Part shown: positions 36,045 through 44,622 of the stretch, one piece after another
Position numbering within the stretch: the stretch's first letter is position 1
Layout of the letters: every line of letters begins with the position of its first letter
Origin: an uncultured Roseobacter sp.
Lineage (GTDB): Bacteria > Pseudomonadota > Alphaproteobacteria > Rhodobacterales > Rhodobacteraceae
Assembly: GCF_947499265.1 (NCBI RefSeq)
Contig: NZ_CANMNK010000003.1
Coordinates: 496,001 to 560,000, forward strand
DNA length: 64,000 bases
Reading direction: 5' to 3'
Position numbers and translations under genes: made by a program
The notes under the pieces: model-generated
Database searches by the model: none
Told to the model about the DNA's origin: nothing
Seen by the model: only the letters and a program-made list of their open reading frames with translations

Positions 36045-37034
36045 ATGCTGAAAATTGGATTGTTGGGCTGTGGTCGGATCGGACAGGTGCACGCACGATC
36101 AATCAGCCGGATTGATGGCGCGGTGGTGACGGCGGTGGCGGACGCCTTTGCCGAGCCTGCACAGGCGCTGGCCAGCCGCACCGGGGCGCAGGTGCTGGCC
36201 CCCGATGCGCTGATTGACAGCGCGGATGTCGACGCGGTTGTCATCGGCACGCCGACCGATACGCATTTCGATCTGATCCATGCCGCAGCCCGCGCGGGCA
36301 AAGCCATCTTCTGCGAAAAGCCGGTGGACATGTCCGCAGATCGCATCCGCACCTGCCAGTCGGCGGTGGAAAGCGCGGGCGTGCCCTTCATGACCGCGTT
36401 CAACCGGCGGTTCGACCCGAGTTTTGCGAACCTTCAGGCGCGGATTGCCCAGGGCGAGATTGGCGCGGTCGAGATTGTGACGATCCTGTCCCGCGACCCC
36501 TCCCCGCCGCCAGTGAGCTACATCCAAAGCTCTGGCGGGATTTTCCGCGATATGATGATCCATGATCTGGACATGGCGCGCTTTCTTCTGGGCGAGGAGC
36601 CGGTCACCGTCTACGCGGTGGGCGCGGCGCTGGTGGATCCCGAAATCGGGGCAGCCGGAGATGTGGATACGGCGGCGGTCACCCTGACCACCGCGTCGGG
36701 CAAAATCTGCCAGATCTCCAATTCGCGCCGCGCAGCCTATGGCTATGACCAACGGATCGAAGTGCATGGTGCAAAGGGGATGTTGCGCGCCGAAAACATG
36801 CTGGAAACCTCGGTCGAAGTCGCCACCGAAACCGGATTTCGCAGAGCGCCCGCGCAGCATTTCTTTCTGGAGCGCTACGAGGCGGCCTATCACGCGGAGA
36901 TGGCGCATTTCGTACAGAACGCGGGCTCAGGTGATGCCATGACCCCTGGCATCGTGGATGGTCTGCGCGCCCAGATGCTTGCAGATGCCGCCGCCCGGTC
37001 CCATGCGGAGAAGACCCCTGTCATCCTCGCGTGA
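36045..37034 (+). CDS. iolG: Inositol 2-dehydrogenase
   Basis: This 329-residue Gfo/Idh/MocA oxidoreductase oxidises myo-inositol to 2-keto-myo-inositol, the first step of the pathway. N-terminal IGLLGCGRIGQVHA binds NAD, and FCEKPVDM carries the catalytic Lys. GGIFRDMMIHDLDMARFLLGEE with the Asp/His pair is the IolG signature. It starts one base after the aldolase stop and is the last gene of the iol operon. It ends next to the convergent LysR gene with no room for a separate terminator. Confidence 0.93.
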   Translation: MLKIGLLGCGRIGQVHARSISRIDGAVVTAVADAFAEPAQALASRTGAQVLAPDALIDSADVDAVVIGTPTDTHFDLIHAAARAGKAIFCEKPVDMSADRIRTCQSAVESAGVPFMTAFNRRFDPSFANLQARIAQGEIGAVEIVTILSRDPSPPPVSYIQSSGGIFRDMMIHDLDMARFLLGEEPVTVYAVGAALVDPEIGAAGDVDTAAVTLTTASGKICQISNSRRAAYGYDQRIEVHGAKGMLRAENMLETSVEVATETGFRRAPAQHFFLERYEAAYHAEMAHFVQNAGSGDAMTPGIVDGLRAQMLADAAARSHAEKTPVILA

Positions 37035-37907
37035 TCACGCAGCTGCTTGCGCGAAAATCCAACTGGCGAGGCTGTCTTGCAGCTTCGGATGCTGGCTGGG
37101 GTTTCGGGCAAGGTAATACCCTTCCCGCGCGGGAATGTGGGGCAGCGGCACTTCGATCAACCGGCCGTCTGCGAGGGCCTCCCGGGTCACCAGCGCATGA
37201 GTCAGCGCGACCCCTGCCCCGCTCAGCGCCATGTCGACCGCCAGCCCATGCGTGTCGACGTAGAAATGCGCCTCTAGCGGGACCAGCGTGGCACCGATCG
37301 CTGACCAGGTCGCGGAAATCCCGACCGGCTGGATCAGCGGCAGATGGGCCAGATGCTCCCAGATTGTGGCCGTGGTCAGATCTCGTGCCAACTGCGGTGC
37401 CGCAACAGCATGCAGATAGGTCGGCCCCAACAGGTCAGCGTTTTGCCCAACAACCTCCTGCGCACCGAACCGGATTTCGATATCGGAGTTCACGGCTGTA
37501 AAATCATCAGGCCAGACCGTCGTGACAATCTGCAATGCGATGTCCGGGTGCAGCTGGGCGAACGCCGACAGTTTCGGAGCCAAGAGGTATTGCGCGATGC
37601 TGGTGCTGGTCGCAATTGTCAGTTTCGGTTTGGAGACGACGGGCAAAAACCGCTCCGTTGCCTGGCCCAGCCGCGCCATGGCGGCAGCCACATCCGGCAC
37701 CAGCAACCGCCCGGCATCGGTAAGTTGCAGCGCCCGATGCCGACGGACGAACAAGGGGCTGCCCAACCGTTCTTCCAAAGCGCGCACATGTTGGCTGATG
37801 GCGGATTGGGTGAAGCCCAATTCATCAGCCGCAAGGGTAAAGCTCAGATGGCGCGCGGCGGCTTCAAAGGCCCGAAACCACGTCAACGGGGGAAGGGATT
37901 TGGCCAT
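37035..37907 (-). CDS. LysR family transcriptional regulator (GcvA-like)
   Basis: This 290-residue LysR protein begins with LPPLTWFRAFEAAARHLSFTLAADELGFTQSAISQHVRALEERLG, the GcvA-type winged helix. An effector domain follows from about residue 90. It is divergent from the DUF1185/monooxygenase operon, with a T-N11-A inverted repeat between, and is the probable activator of that operon. Its effector is unknown but should be the pathway substrate or an intermediate. Confidence 0.92.
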   Translation of the reverse strand: MAKSLPPLTWFRAFEAAARHLSFTLAADELGFTQSAISQHVRALEERLGSPLFVRRHRALQLTDAGRLLVPDVAAAMARLGQATERFLPVVSKPKLTIATSTSIAQYLLAPKLSAFAQLHPDIALQIVTTVWPDDFTAVNSDIEIRFGAQEVVGQNADLLGPTYLHAVAAPQLARDLTTATIWEHLAHLPLIQPVGISATWSAIGATLVPLEAHFYVDTHGLAVDMALSGAGVALTHALVTREALADGRLIEVPLPHIPAREGYYLARNPSQHPKLQDSLASWIFAQAAA

Positions 37908-37921
37908 AAGGGCTCCATCGA

Positions 37922-37936
37922 ATTAGTAAATCTAAT
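37922..37936. promoter_or_regulatory. Predicted LysR binding site
   Basis: ATTAG-TAAAT-CTAAT is a perfect inverted repeat that contains T-N11-A, the LysR-type core. It lies 15 bases upstream of the LysR start codon and 77 bases upstream of the DUF1185 start, suitable for autoregulation and activation of the divergent operon. Confidence 0.65.
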
Positions 37937-38012
37937 GTATTCATATCATTTTCTATCGTTTGTCACAGCCTGCACGCACCGATAAATTCCGGAGTAATGT
38001 GGAGTGGACGGA

Positions 38013-38612
38013 ATGCGACCAGAAATTAGAAAAATCGTGACCTATCAGGAAGATGTGCTGATCGAAGGGTTCAAACCGGCAGCGCATCCCTGGTCCATGT
38101 GCGCGGCGGCAGCGGTCATCACCAACCCCTGGGCCGGGAAATTCGTCGAAGATCTCAAACCCGAGATACAGGCCTATGGGCCGGAACTGGGCGCCTTGCT
38201 GACCCAACGCATCACCGACATGGCGGGGGGCGGCAACCGCATCGAGGCTTTTGGCAAGGCGGCTGTTGTGGGCCTGGATGGTGAGATTGAACATGCCTCA
38301 GGCCTGATCCACACCCTGCGCTTCGGCAATCATTTCCGCGAGGCTGTCGGCGCAAAATCCTATCTGGCCTTCACGAACATCCGTGGCGGGGCCAATGCCT
38401 CGATCCAGATTCCGCTGATGGACAAGAACGACGCCGGGCGCCGGTCACATTACCTGACCATTCAATTTGCGATTGCGGATGCCCCGCGCGCTGATGAGGT
38501 CGTGGTCGCCTTGGGCGCGGCCCTGAATGGCCGTCCGCACCACCGCATCGGCGATCGGTATCAGGATCTGAAGGATTTGGGACATGATCTGGACAACCCG
38601 GCCGCGGTCTGA
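38013..38612 (+). CDS. DUF1185 (amino acid synthesis family) protein
   Basis: This 199-residue protein of the DUF1185 family is annotated in databases as amino acid synthesis protein without a proven reaction. Conserved-looking elements are EDVLIEGFKPAAHPWSMCAAAAVI near the N-terminus, KAAVVGLDGEIEHASGLIH in the middle and HYLTIQFAIADAPRADEVVVALG near the end. ATG at 38013 follows GGAG at 38001-38004; GTG at 38004 would consume that site. First gene of a five-gene operon with oxygenase components. Its place there argues for a catabolic role. Confidence 0.83.
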   Translation: MRPEIRKIVTYQEDVLIEGFKPAAHPWSMCAAAAVITNPWAGKFVEDLKPEIQAYGPELGALLTQRITDMAGGGNRIEAFGKAAVVGLDGEIEHASGLIHTLRFGNHFREAVGAKSYLAFTNIRGGANASIQIPLMDKNDAGRRSHYLTIQFAIADAPRADEVVVALGAALNGRPHHRIGDRYQDLKDLGHDLDNPAAV

Positions 38613-39384
38613 CGGCGCCAGCAGCCTGGCCTATTGGACGCAAGGCGGCGGACCGGCGCTTATCCTGATCCACGGGGTCGGCCTGCGCGCCGAAGCCTGG
38701 GCCGCGATGATGCCCGCGCTGGCGGGGCATTTCACGGTCTACGCGCTGGATATGCCGGGGCATGGGTTTTCGCCGCGCGCAGGCGAAACCAGTCTGGAGG
38801 ACTACACGGCGCGCGCAGGCGCATTTATTGACGCATTACAGGAACCCGTCTGCCTTGCCGGGCATTCCATGGGCGCGATGATTGCGCTGGCACTGGGTGC
38901 GGAAAACCCTCGGCAAATCTCTGGTATTGCTGCGATAAATGCCGTTTACAGGCGATCACCGGATGCAGCCCAGGCCGTTCAGGCGCGCACCAAAGCCTTG
39001 CAGCAGGCCGACGCCCCCGATCCAACCGCGACCCTGGAGCGATGGTTTGGAAACGCCCCGCAGAGCGATCAAAAACAGGCCGCTGAGGCGTGCCGCGCCT
39101 GGCTGAGCGACGCAGACCCTGCAGGCTATGCCGCTGCATATTCTGTTTTCGCGCATCACGATGGCCCCTGCGATGATGACCTGCGCAACTTGACCTGCCC
39201 GACGCTTTTCCTGACGGGTGGGCAGGATCCAAATTCCACGGCGCAGATGTCGGAAGAGATGGCCGCACGCTGCCCGCGGGGACGCTGCGTGGTGCTTGAA
39301 GATGCCGCGCATATGCTGCCGATGACGCACCCTGACGCCGCCGCGGATGCGATCCTGTCAACCTTCAACCCGGGAGCAGCATGA
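38584..39384 (+). CDS. Alpha/beta hydrolase
   Basis: This 266-residue alpha/beta-fold hydrolase has the oxyanion-hole HGVGLRAEAW (about residues 30-39), nucleophile Ser95 in GHSMG, acid Asp in TGGQDPNS and His in DAAHMLP, so the triad is complete. It overlaps the DUF1185 3' end by 29 bases and is co-transcribed with the flavin reductase and monooxygenase. In the Rut pathway RutD is an analogous hydrolase. Here it probably cleaves an ester, lactone or carbamate formed after oxygenation. Confidence 0.87.
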   Translation: MIWTTRPRSDGASSLAYWTQGGGPALILIHGVGLRAEAWAAMMPALAGHFTVYALDMPGHGFSPRAGETSLEDYTARAGAFIDALQEPVCLAGHSMGAMIALALGAENPRQISGIAAINAVYRRSPDAAQAVQARTKALQQADAPDPTATLERWFGNAPQSDQKQAAEACRAWLSDADPAGYAAAYSVFAHHDGPCDDDLRNLTCPTLFLTGGQDPNSTAQMSEEMAARCPRGRCVVLEDAAHMLPMTHPDAAADAILSTFNPGAA

Positions 39385-40286
39385 GCATGGTCACTGACGC
39401 CAAAGCCCTGCGATCCGCGTTCAGCCGCTTTGTCACCGGTGTCACGGTTGTGACGACGCGGGGGGTCGATGGCGCGCCCGTTGGGTTCACGGCCAATTCC
39501 TTCACCTCCGTCTCGCTTGACCCACCGCTCGTTCTGGTCTGCCCGGGCAATCACCTGTCCACATTCGAGGTCTTTCGAAACGCCAGCCGGTTCGGGATCA
39601 GTGTTCTTGCCGAAGGGCAGCAGCATGTCTCAAACCTCTTTGCATCCCGACGGGAGGACCGGTTCAGCACTTGTGACTGGCAGCCTCATGCAACGGGCGT
39701 TCCCCTGATCTCAGGCCGGGCGGCCGGGTTTGTCTGTGACAGGTTTCACGCCCTTGATGCGGGCGATCATGCGGTGCTGATCGGGCAGGTGATTGATTTC
39801 GATGATGCCTGCCTGCCAGGACTGGGCTACGGACCAAACGGCTATTTCGAACAGACCCAGGAGCGCGAGGCCCAAGCCCCGCCGGTGCAATCCACCCGCG
39901 CCAGCGTGTTGCTGGACGACGGTCGGCACCTCTATTTGACAGCAGATCAGGATCTGCCCACCGCATCCGTGCCCGCTGGTACCAGCCCTCTGCGGGCGCT
40001 CACCGCCAGGCTGGAAGCCGCGAAGATCAGGTTCAATCTCAACGTTGTCTACGCCATCTACGACGAAGGCCCGCATGCCCGACGCATCGTTTTTCGCGGC
40101 CAGACCAAAGGCCCACAACCCGGCCTGAGCAAGATCCCGACCCAAAACCTGCCCGAGCTCAGCATCCGGGACGAGGCCCTGAAGGCGTTGCTGACACGGT
40201 TCGCGCAGGAGCACAGCACCCAGAATTTCGGGTTTTACATCGGCGACGCGTATGACGGCGACGTGTTGCCCGCCAGCGAGAGGTAG
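39381..40286 (+). CDS. Flavin reductase with an additional C-terminal domain
   Basis: This 301-residue protein has residues 1 to about 160 matching the HpaC/RutF flavin reductase domain (SRFVTGVTVVTTRG, GFTANSFTSVSLDPPLVLVCP, FGISVLAEGQ, DHAVLIGQV), which supplies reduced FMN. Typical members stop at 160-180 residues. The remaining 130 residues (RASVLLDDGRHLYLTADQD..., IRFNLNVVYAIYD, RRIVFRGQ) form a second domain. Its strand pattern loosely resembles a Nudix fold, but there is no Nudix box. It overlaps the hydrolase stop by 4 bases and precedes the luciferase-like monooxygenase it probably serves. Confidence 0.85.
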   Translation: MSMVTDAKALRSAFSRFVTGVTVVTTRGVDGAPVGFTANSFTSVSLDPPLVLVCPGNHLSTFEVFRNASRFGISVLAEGQQHVSNLFASRREDRFSTCDWQPHATGVPLISGRAAGFVCDRFHALDAGDHAVLIGQVIDFDDACLPGLGYGPNGYFEQTQEREAQAPPVQSTRASVLLDDGRHLYLTADQDLPTASVPAGTSPLRALTARLEAAKIRFNLNVVYAIYDEGPHARRIVFRGQTKGPQPGLSKIPTQNLPELSIRDEALKALLTRFAQEHSTQNFGFYIGDAYDGDVLPASER

Positions 40287-40290
40287 CAGT

Positions 40291-41325
40291 ATGGAATTTT
40301 CTCTCTTCGCACATATGGAACGGCTGACGGCGGATCAGTCCCATGAGGTGCTTTATTCCGATTTCATCGCGCTTTGCAAAATGGCGGATGACGGCGGGAT
40401 GCGGGCGATCTGGACGGGCGAGCATCATGGGATGGAATTCACCATTGCCCCCAACCCCTTCACCACGCTTGTCGACCTTGCGCATCACACCAAAAATGTC
40501 CGGCTGGGCACGGGCACGGTGATTGTGCCGTTTTGGCATCCGATCCGGTTGGCCGGGGAGGCTGCGATGACCGATCTGATCACGGGGGGCCGGTTGGAGA
40601 TTGGCGCGGCACGCGGGGCCTACTCCTATGAATACGAACGGGTGATGCCCGGGCTGGATGCCTGGGATGCCGGTCAACGCATGCGCGAGACACTGCCGCT
40701 TGTGCGCCAGCTCTGGGCCGGGGATTGCACGCATGACGGCACATTTTACAGCTTTCCCAGCACCACCTCGGCCCCCAAACCCGTCCAGCGGGATGGGCCA
40801 CCGATCTGGGTCGCCGCCCGAGACCCCAACAGCCATGAATTTGCCGTGCAAAACGGGTTCAACGTGCAGGTCACGCCGCTTTGGCAGGGTGAGGCCGAAA
40901 TTGAAAACCTGATGAGCACTTTTGAGGGTGCTTGCGCCGCCTATGCCGGACCACGCCCCAAGATCATGCTACTGCACCACACCTATGTCGCCTCGGATGC
41001 AGCGGACGCGGATTTGGCCGCACGAGAGCTCAGCCGATTTTACAATTACTTCGGCGCATGGTTTCAGAACAAACGCCCGGTGGAGCAAGGTTTGATGGAA
41101 GAATTGAGCGCGGCGGATATGGCCGCAAACAGAATGATGGCCGCTGAGAACATGCGGCGCGATTTGACAATCGGCACCGCCGGGGATGTGATTGACCGCA
41201 TCAAACGCTACGAGGATCTGGGCTATGATGAGTTTTCGTTCTGGATCGACAGCGGCATGAGTGCGGAGCGCAAACGCGCCTCGCTCGCCCGGTTCATCGA
41301 CGACGTCATGCCAGCATTTACCTGA
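40291..41325 (+). CDS. LLM class flavin-dependent monooxygenase
   Basis: This 344-residue luciferase-like monooxygenase uses reduced FMN and oxygen to oxidise an organic substrate. Bacterial-luciferase-like features are IWTGEHHGMEFTIAPNP near residue 40, VRLGTGTVIVPFWHPIRLAGEAAMTDLITGGRLEIGAARG near 70-110 and IWVAARDPNSHEFA near 170. ATG at 40291 starts 4 bases after the flavin reductase stop. It probably depends on that reductase. The substrate is unknown; an aldehyde is likely among the products because an aldehyde dehydrogenase follows. Confidence 0.9.
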   Translation: MEFSLFAHMERLTADQSHEVLYSDFIALCKMADDGGMRAIWTGEHHGMEFTIAPNPFTTLVDLAHHTKNVRLGTGTVIVPFWHPIRLAGEAAMTDLITGGRLEIGAARGAYSYEYERVMPGLDAWDAGQRMRETLPLVRQLWAGDCTHDGTFYSFPSTTSAPKPVQRDGPPIWVAARDPNSHEFAVQNGFNVQVTPLWQGEAEIENLMSTFEGACAAYAGPRPKIMLLHHTYVASDAADADLAARELSRFYNYFGAWFQNKRPVEQGLMEELSAADMAANRMMAAENMRRDLTIGTAGDVIDRIKRYEDLGYDEFSFWIDSGMSAERKRASLARFIDDVMPAFT

Positions 41326-41340
41326 AGGACGGAAGCCACC

Positions 41341-42822
41341 ATGAGCGATATGCCGCATTATCAGCTTTTCATCGCCGGGGACTGGCAAGCCGGATCGGGC
41401 GGGCAGGTTTTGGAGACGATCAACCCGGCCACTGGCAAGGCCTGGGCCACCTTCGATTGCGCAGCACCGGCGGATGTGGATCAGGCCATCCGTGCCGCAA
41501 AAGCCGTGTTGGACGTGCCCGAATGGCGGGAGATGACGCAAACCGCGCGCGGTAAACTGCTCTACCGCCTTGCTGATCTGATCGCGGAAAACGCCGAACA
41601 CCTGGGGCGGATCGAGACCACAGACAGCGGCAAGCTGGCGACCGAGACGATGGCGCAAACCGGCTATGTATCTGATTATTATCGCTATTACGCCGGTCTT
41701 GCGGATAAGATCGAAGGGGCAGTGCTGCCCATCGACAAGTCGGACATGCATGCCTACACGCAAGTGCTGCCCATTGGCGTCGTAGCCGCGATCGTACCCT
41801 GGAATGCGCAGATGTTCCTGACTGCCACCAAACTTGCCCCGGCACTGGCGGCGGGGTGTTCTGTGGTGATCAAAGCCTCGGAAGTGGCCCCTGCCCCGAT
41901 GTTCGCGTTTGCCCGGCTGATCGCCGAAGCCGGATTTCCCGCGGGCGTAGTCTCGGTCATCACAGGGGATGCAGAGAATTGCGCCATTCCGCTGACGCGC
42001 CACAAGGATGTGGACCGGATTGCCTTTACCGGCGGACCCGAAACCGCCCGTCATGTCGTGCGCAATTCGGCTGAGAACTTCGCCGTGACGACGCTGGAAC
42101 TGGGTGGCAAATCTCCGATCATCGTGTTTGATGATGCGGATATCGATTCAGCCGCCAATGGGTTGATCGCGGGGAATTTCGGCGCCTCGGGTCAATCCTG
42201 CGTTGCGGGGTCGCGCGGGCTTGTGCACCGACCTGTTTATGAGGCCCTGACAGCGGCGATTGCAGAAAAGTGCAAGGATCTGGTGGTGGGCGATCCGCAT
42301 GATACAGCGACGCACCTGGGGCCCCTGTGCACAGTGGCACAGATCACCCGGATCAAAGAGACGCTTGCGAGAGCAAAACAGCAAGGTGCCCGGGTGGTCT
42401 TCGGCGGTGCCACCGCCGATGCCGGGAGCGATCACTATTTTCAGCCCACGCTTGTCTTGTGCAATACGCCGGAGGTGGCGACGCTGAAGGTGGAGATGTT
42501 TGGCCCGGTGATGTCCCTGCTGGTCTTTGACACCGAAGAGGAAGCGATAGCTTTGGCTAACGACAGTGACTTTGGGCTGGGGTCGGGAGTTTTCACGCAA
42601 AACGTGGCGCGCGCGCATCGCGTGTCAAAACGCATCCGGTCCGGGATCACCTGGGTGAACACCTATCGCGCCATTTCGCCCATCGCGCCCTTTGGCGGCT
42701 TCAACCAGTCCGGATACGGCAGAGAGGCCGGGAAAGAAGCGATACTGGACTACACGCGCACCAAAACGACCTGGATCAACATTTCCGATGCGCCCATGGC
42801 GAACCCCTTTGTGATGCGCTGA
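41341..42822 (+). CDS. Aldehyde dehydrogenase
   Basis: This 493-residue NAD(P)-dependent aldehyde dehydrogenase of the usual length has the oxyanion Asn in VPWNAQMF, Glu in TLELGGKSP and the catalytic Cys in GASGQSCVAGSR near residue 285. The C-terminal GGFNQSGYGREAGKEA is typical of betaine- or aromatic-aldehyde-type enzymes. It is the last gene of the DUF1185/monooxygenase operon, 15 bases after the LLM stop, and presumably oxidises the aldehyde released by the preceding enzymes. A strong hairpin follows. Confidence 0.93.
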   Translation: MSDMPHYQLFIAGDWQAGSGGQVLETINPATGKAWATFDCAAPADVDQAIRAAKAVLDVPEWREMTQTARGKLLYRLADLIAENAEHLGRIETTDSGKLATETMAQTGYVSDYYRYYAGLADKIEGAVLPIDKSDMHAYTQVLPIGVVAAIVPWNAQMFLTATKLAPALAAGCSVVIKASEVAPAPMFAFARLIAEAGFPAGVVSVITGDAENCAIPLTRHKDVDRIAFTGGPETARHVVRNSAENFAVTTLELGGKSPIIVFDDADIDSAANGLIAGNFGASGQSCVAGSRGLVHRPVYEALTAAIAEKCKDLVVGDPHDTATHLGPLCTVAQITRIKETLARAKQQGARVVFGGATADAGSDHYFQPTLVLCNTPEVATLKVEMFGPVMSLLVFDTEEEAIALANDSDFGLGSGVFTQNVARAHRVSKRIRSGITWVNTYRAISPIAPFGGFNQSGYGREAGKEAILDYTRTKTTWINISDAPMANPFVMR

Positions 42823-42840
42823 CCCTTTACCGTAAAAGGT

Positions 42841-42882
42841 ATGGCGCGCGGGGCCGCTCAAAGGTTCAGACCCGCGCGCCAT
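42841..42882. terminator. Long inverted repeat between convergent genes, probable bidirectional terminator
   Basis: ATGGCGCGCGGG (42841-42852) pairs perfectly with CCCGCGCGCCAT (42871-42882) around an 18-base loop. TTTA lies beyond one side and, on the other strand, ACCTTTTA beyond the other. It sits between the aldehyde dehydrogenase and the convergent ankyrin gene. Confidence 0.7.
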
Positions 42883-42891
42883 GGTCCGTGT

Positions 42892-44430
42892 TTAAATCGC
42901 ACCGCCCTCAACGACCTGCTCGGGATGGGCCTCGCACCAATCGGCAAGGATCTCGGCAAGCTCCGGCACCCCCGCCAGATCGGGCGCGCGTCTTGGCACC
43001 GGAACGCCCGCCTCCAGGGCTAACAGCAGACATCCGGCATGATCACGCGTCTCCGCACCTGGCGCATTTTCCGACCCGTGCAGGATGGTTGACAGCAGGC
43101 TGCCGCCATAGCCGTTCTGATGCATCAGGTCAGGCCCCAGGCTCAGCAGATAGGCCATCACATCGGGCAGACCCTCCCAACCGGCCACTTGCACCGGTGT
43201 CAGCCCTTCCGTGTCCGGCACGTCGAATTCGACCCCCAATGCGACCAGCCGCCGGATGTGATCAAGCTTTCCCGGCAGATGCAGGATGGTGCGGATGATC
43301 GTGCGATAGGCTTTCGGCAGCGCCTCCGGATCGACCTGCGCATCGCCGGTATCTTCCCCATCCGCAGCCCTCGCCAGAAGCCGCTCCGCGTCGGTCAGGT
43401 CAGGGGTATGCCCGCGCGCCTCAATGGCCTTCGCAAGGGTCGTGTTGCCGAACACACGCGCGTAGCCATAGGCCGTATTCCCTTCAAAAACACGGGTTGG
43501 ATCGGCGCCCGCGTCCAGCAGAATGTTGATCATCCGCGCATCGGACATCCGCCGCGCCGCCTGATGCAGGGCAGGCACAACCCAGGGCGCTTCTCCACCG
43601 ACATGGGTCCCGTCAAAGTCATCCGCCCGCGCCCCGGCGGCCAGCAGCATTTCAACCGCTTTGTGATCGTTGAAATCCATCGCCCGCAACAGCGCATTGG
43701 TGCCTTTCGGGTCGGCGCCGTGCTCCAGCAGCATCTTCAGCGCTTCAGGGTGACCCAGTTCTGTTGCGTGATAGAGCGATTCACCGTCGTTGGGGTTCGC
43801 ACCCTGCTCCAGCAGCCATTTCGCAAGCGGCATGTTGTTGGCGTGACCGATGGCACCATAAAGCGCTGACAGCGGGTGGTCATTGTCCGGCGCCACAGGG
43901 ATGGAGGCGTTGACATCCGCGCCCAAGGCCACAAGCCGGTCGGCGATGGCGAGCATATCGTCCTCTGAGCTGGCGGTCATATGGATGGCTTTGGAGAAGG
44001 CCAAATGACAGATCGGCGCGCGCCCGTTGAGGACACGTGTCGCGGCCTCCGGGTCAGCATCCAGCGCGCGAAACACGGCGTCCTTTCGGTAAAACGCGAT
44101 TTCCAGTGCAAGATCCCCCGCTGCCGGATCCGGGTCCTGCCCCAATATCCGCGCCGCCACATGCGCCTGACCGTTGAAAACTGCGATCCTGAGCCGTTGT
44201 CGCCACGCCGCCAGATCCAGGCCATCCACTTCCACGGCGGCCTTTAGAGCTGGCCAGCTGACAAAGGAATTTTCCCGCGCGATCACATGCAGGTAGTCTG
44301 CATGCTTCAGCGAGGTATCTTCGGATCGGGGCGGATGGTTGGCGATGCGTTGCCGGGCATGGATATCGCCCGCTTCATGCGCTTTGCGCAAGGTCTTGGC
44401 ATCGCGGCGCAGTTGATCAAGAGACTTCAT
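42892..44430 (-). CDS. Ankyrin-repeat protein
   Basis: This 512-residue cytoplasmic protein lacks a signal peptide. Several ankyrin repeats are visible, for example GANPNDGESLYHATELGHPEALKM, HGADPKGTNALLRAMDFNDHKAVEM and AGARADDFDG..., with others near the N-terminus and around GVEFDVPDTEGLTPVQVAGWEGLPDVM. ATG at 44430 has GGAGG 7 bases upstream. It is downstream of the DUF2235 gene on the same strand, 192 bases away. Ankyrin arrays bind other proteins; the partner is unknown. Confidence 0.85.
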   Translation of the reverse strand: MKSLDQLRRDAKTLRKAHEAGDIHARQRIANHPPRSEDTSLKHADYLHVIARENSFVSWPALKAAVEVDGLDLAAWRQRLRIAVFNGQAHVAARILGQDPDPAAGDLALEIAFYRKDAVFRALDADPEAATRVLNGRAPICHLAFSKAIHMTASSEDDMLAIADRLVALGADVNASIPVAPDNDHPLSALYGAIGHANNMPLAKWLLEQGANPNDGESLYHATELGHPEALKMLLEHGADPKGTNALLRAMDFNDHKAVEMLLAAGARADDFDGTHVGGEAPWVVPALHQAARRMSDARMINILLDAGADPTRVFEGNTAYGYARVFGNTTLAKAIEARGHTPDLTDAERLLARAADGEDTGDAQVDPEALPKAYRTIIRTILHLPGKLDHIRRLVALGVEFDVPDTEGLTPVQVAGWEGLPDVMAYLLSLGPDLMHQNGYGGSLLSTILHGSENAPGAETRDHAGCLLLALEAGVPVPRRAPDLAGVPELAEILADWCEAHPEQVVEGGAI

Positions 44431-44622
44431 TTGGTTTCCTCCAATGCGTGCCCGCCGGTTCGCTGATCCGGGCAAGAGAAATACCAAAAGAGGTTTTCAT
44501 CGACTGTGTGAGGGGCGCTGATGACTGCTTTCCGCGAACCTGGATGCCGCCCCTTGCGGCGAGGCTAGATTAGCGGTTTTCAACCAGCTTGGCCATAGGG
44601 CGGCGCTGAGGCACCGCACCTG

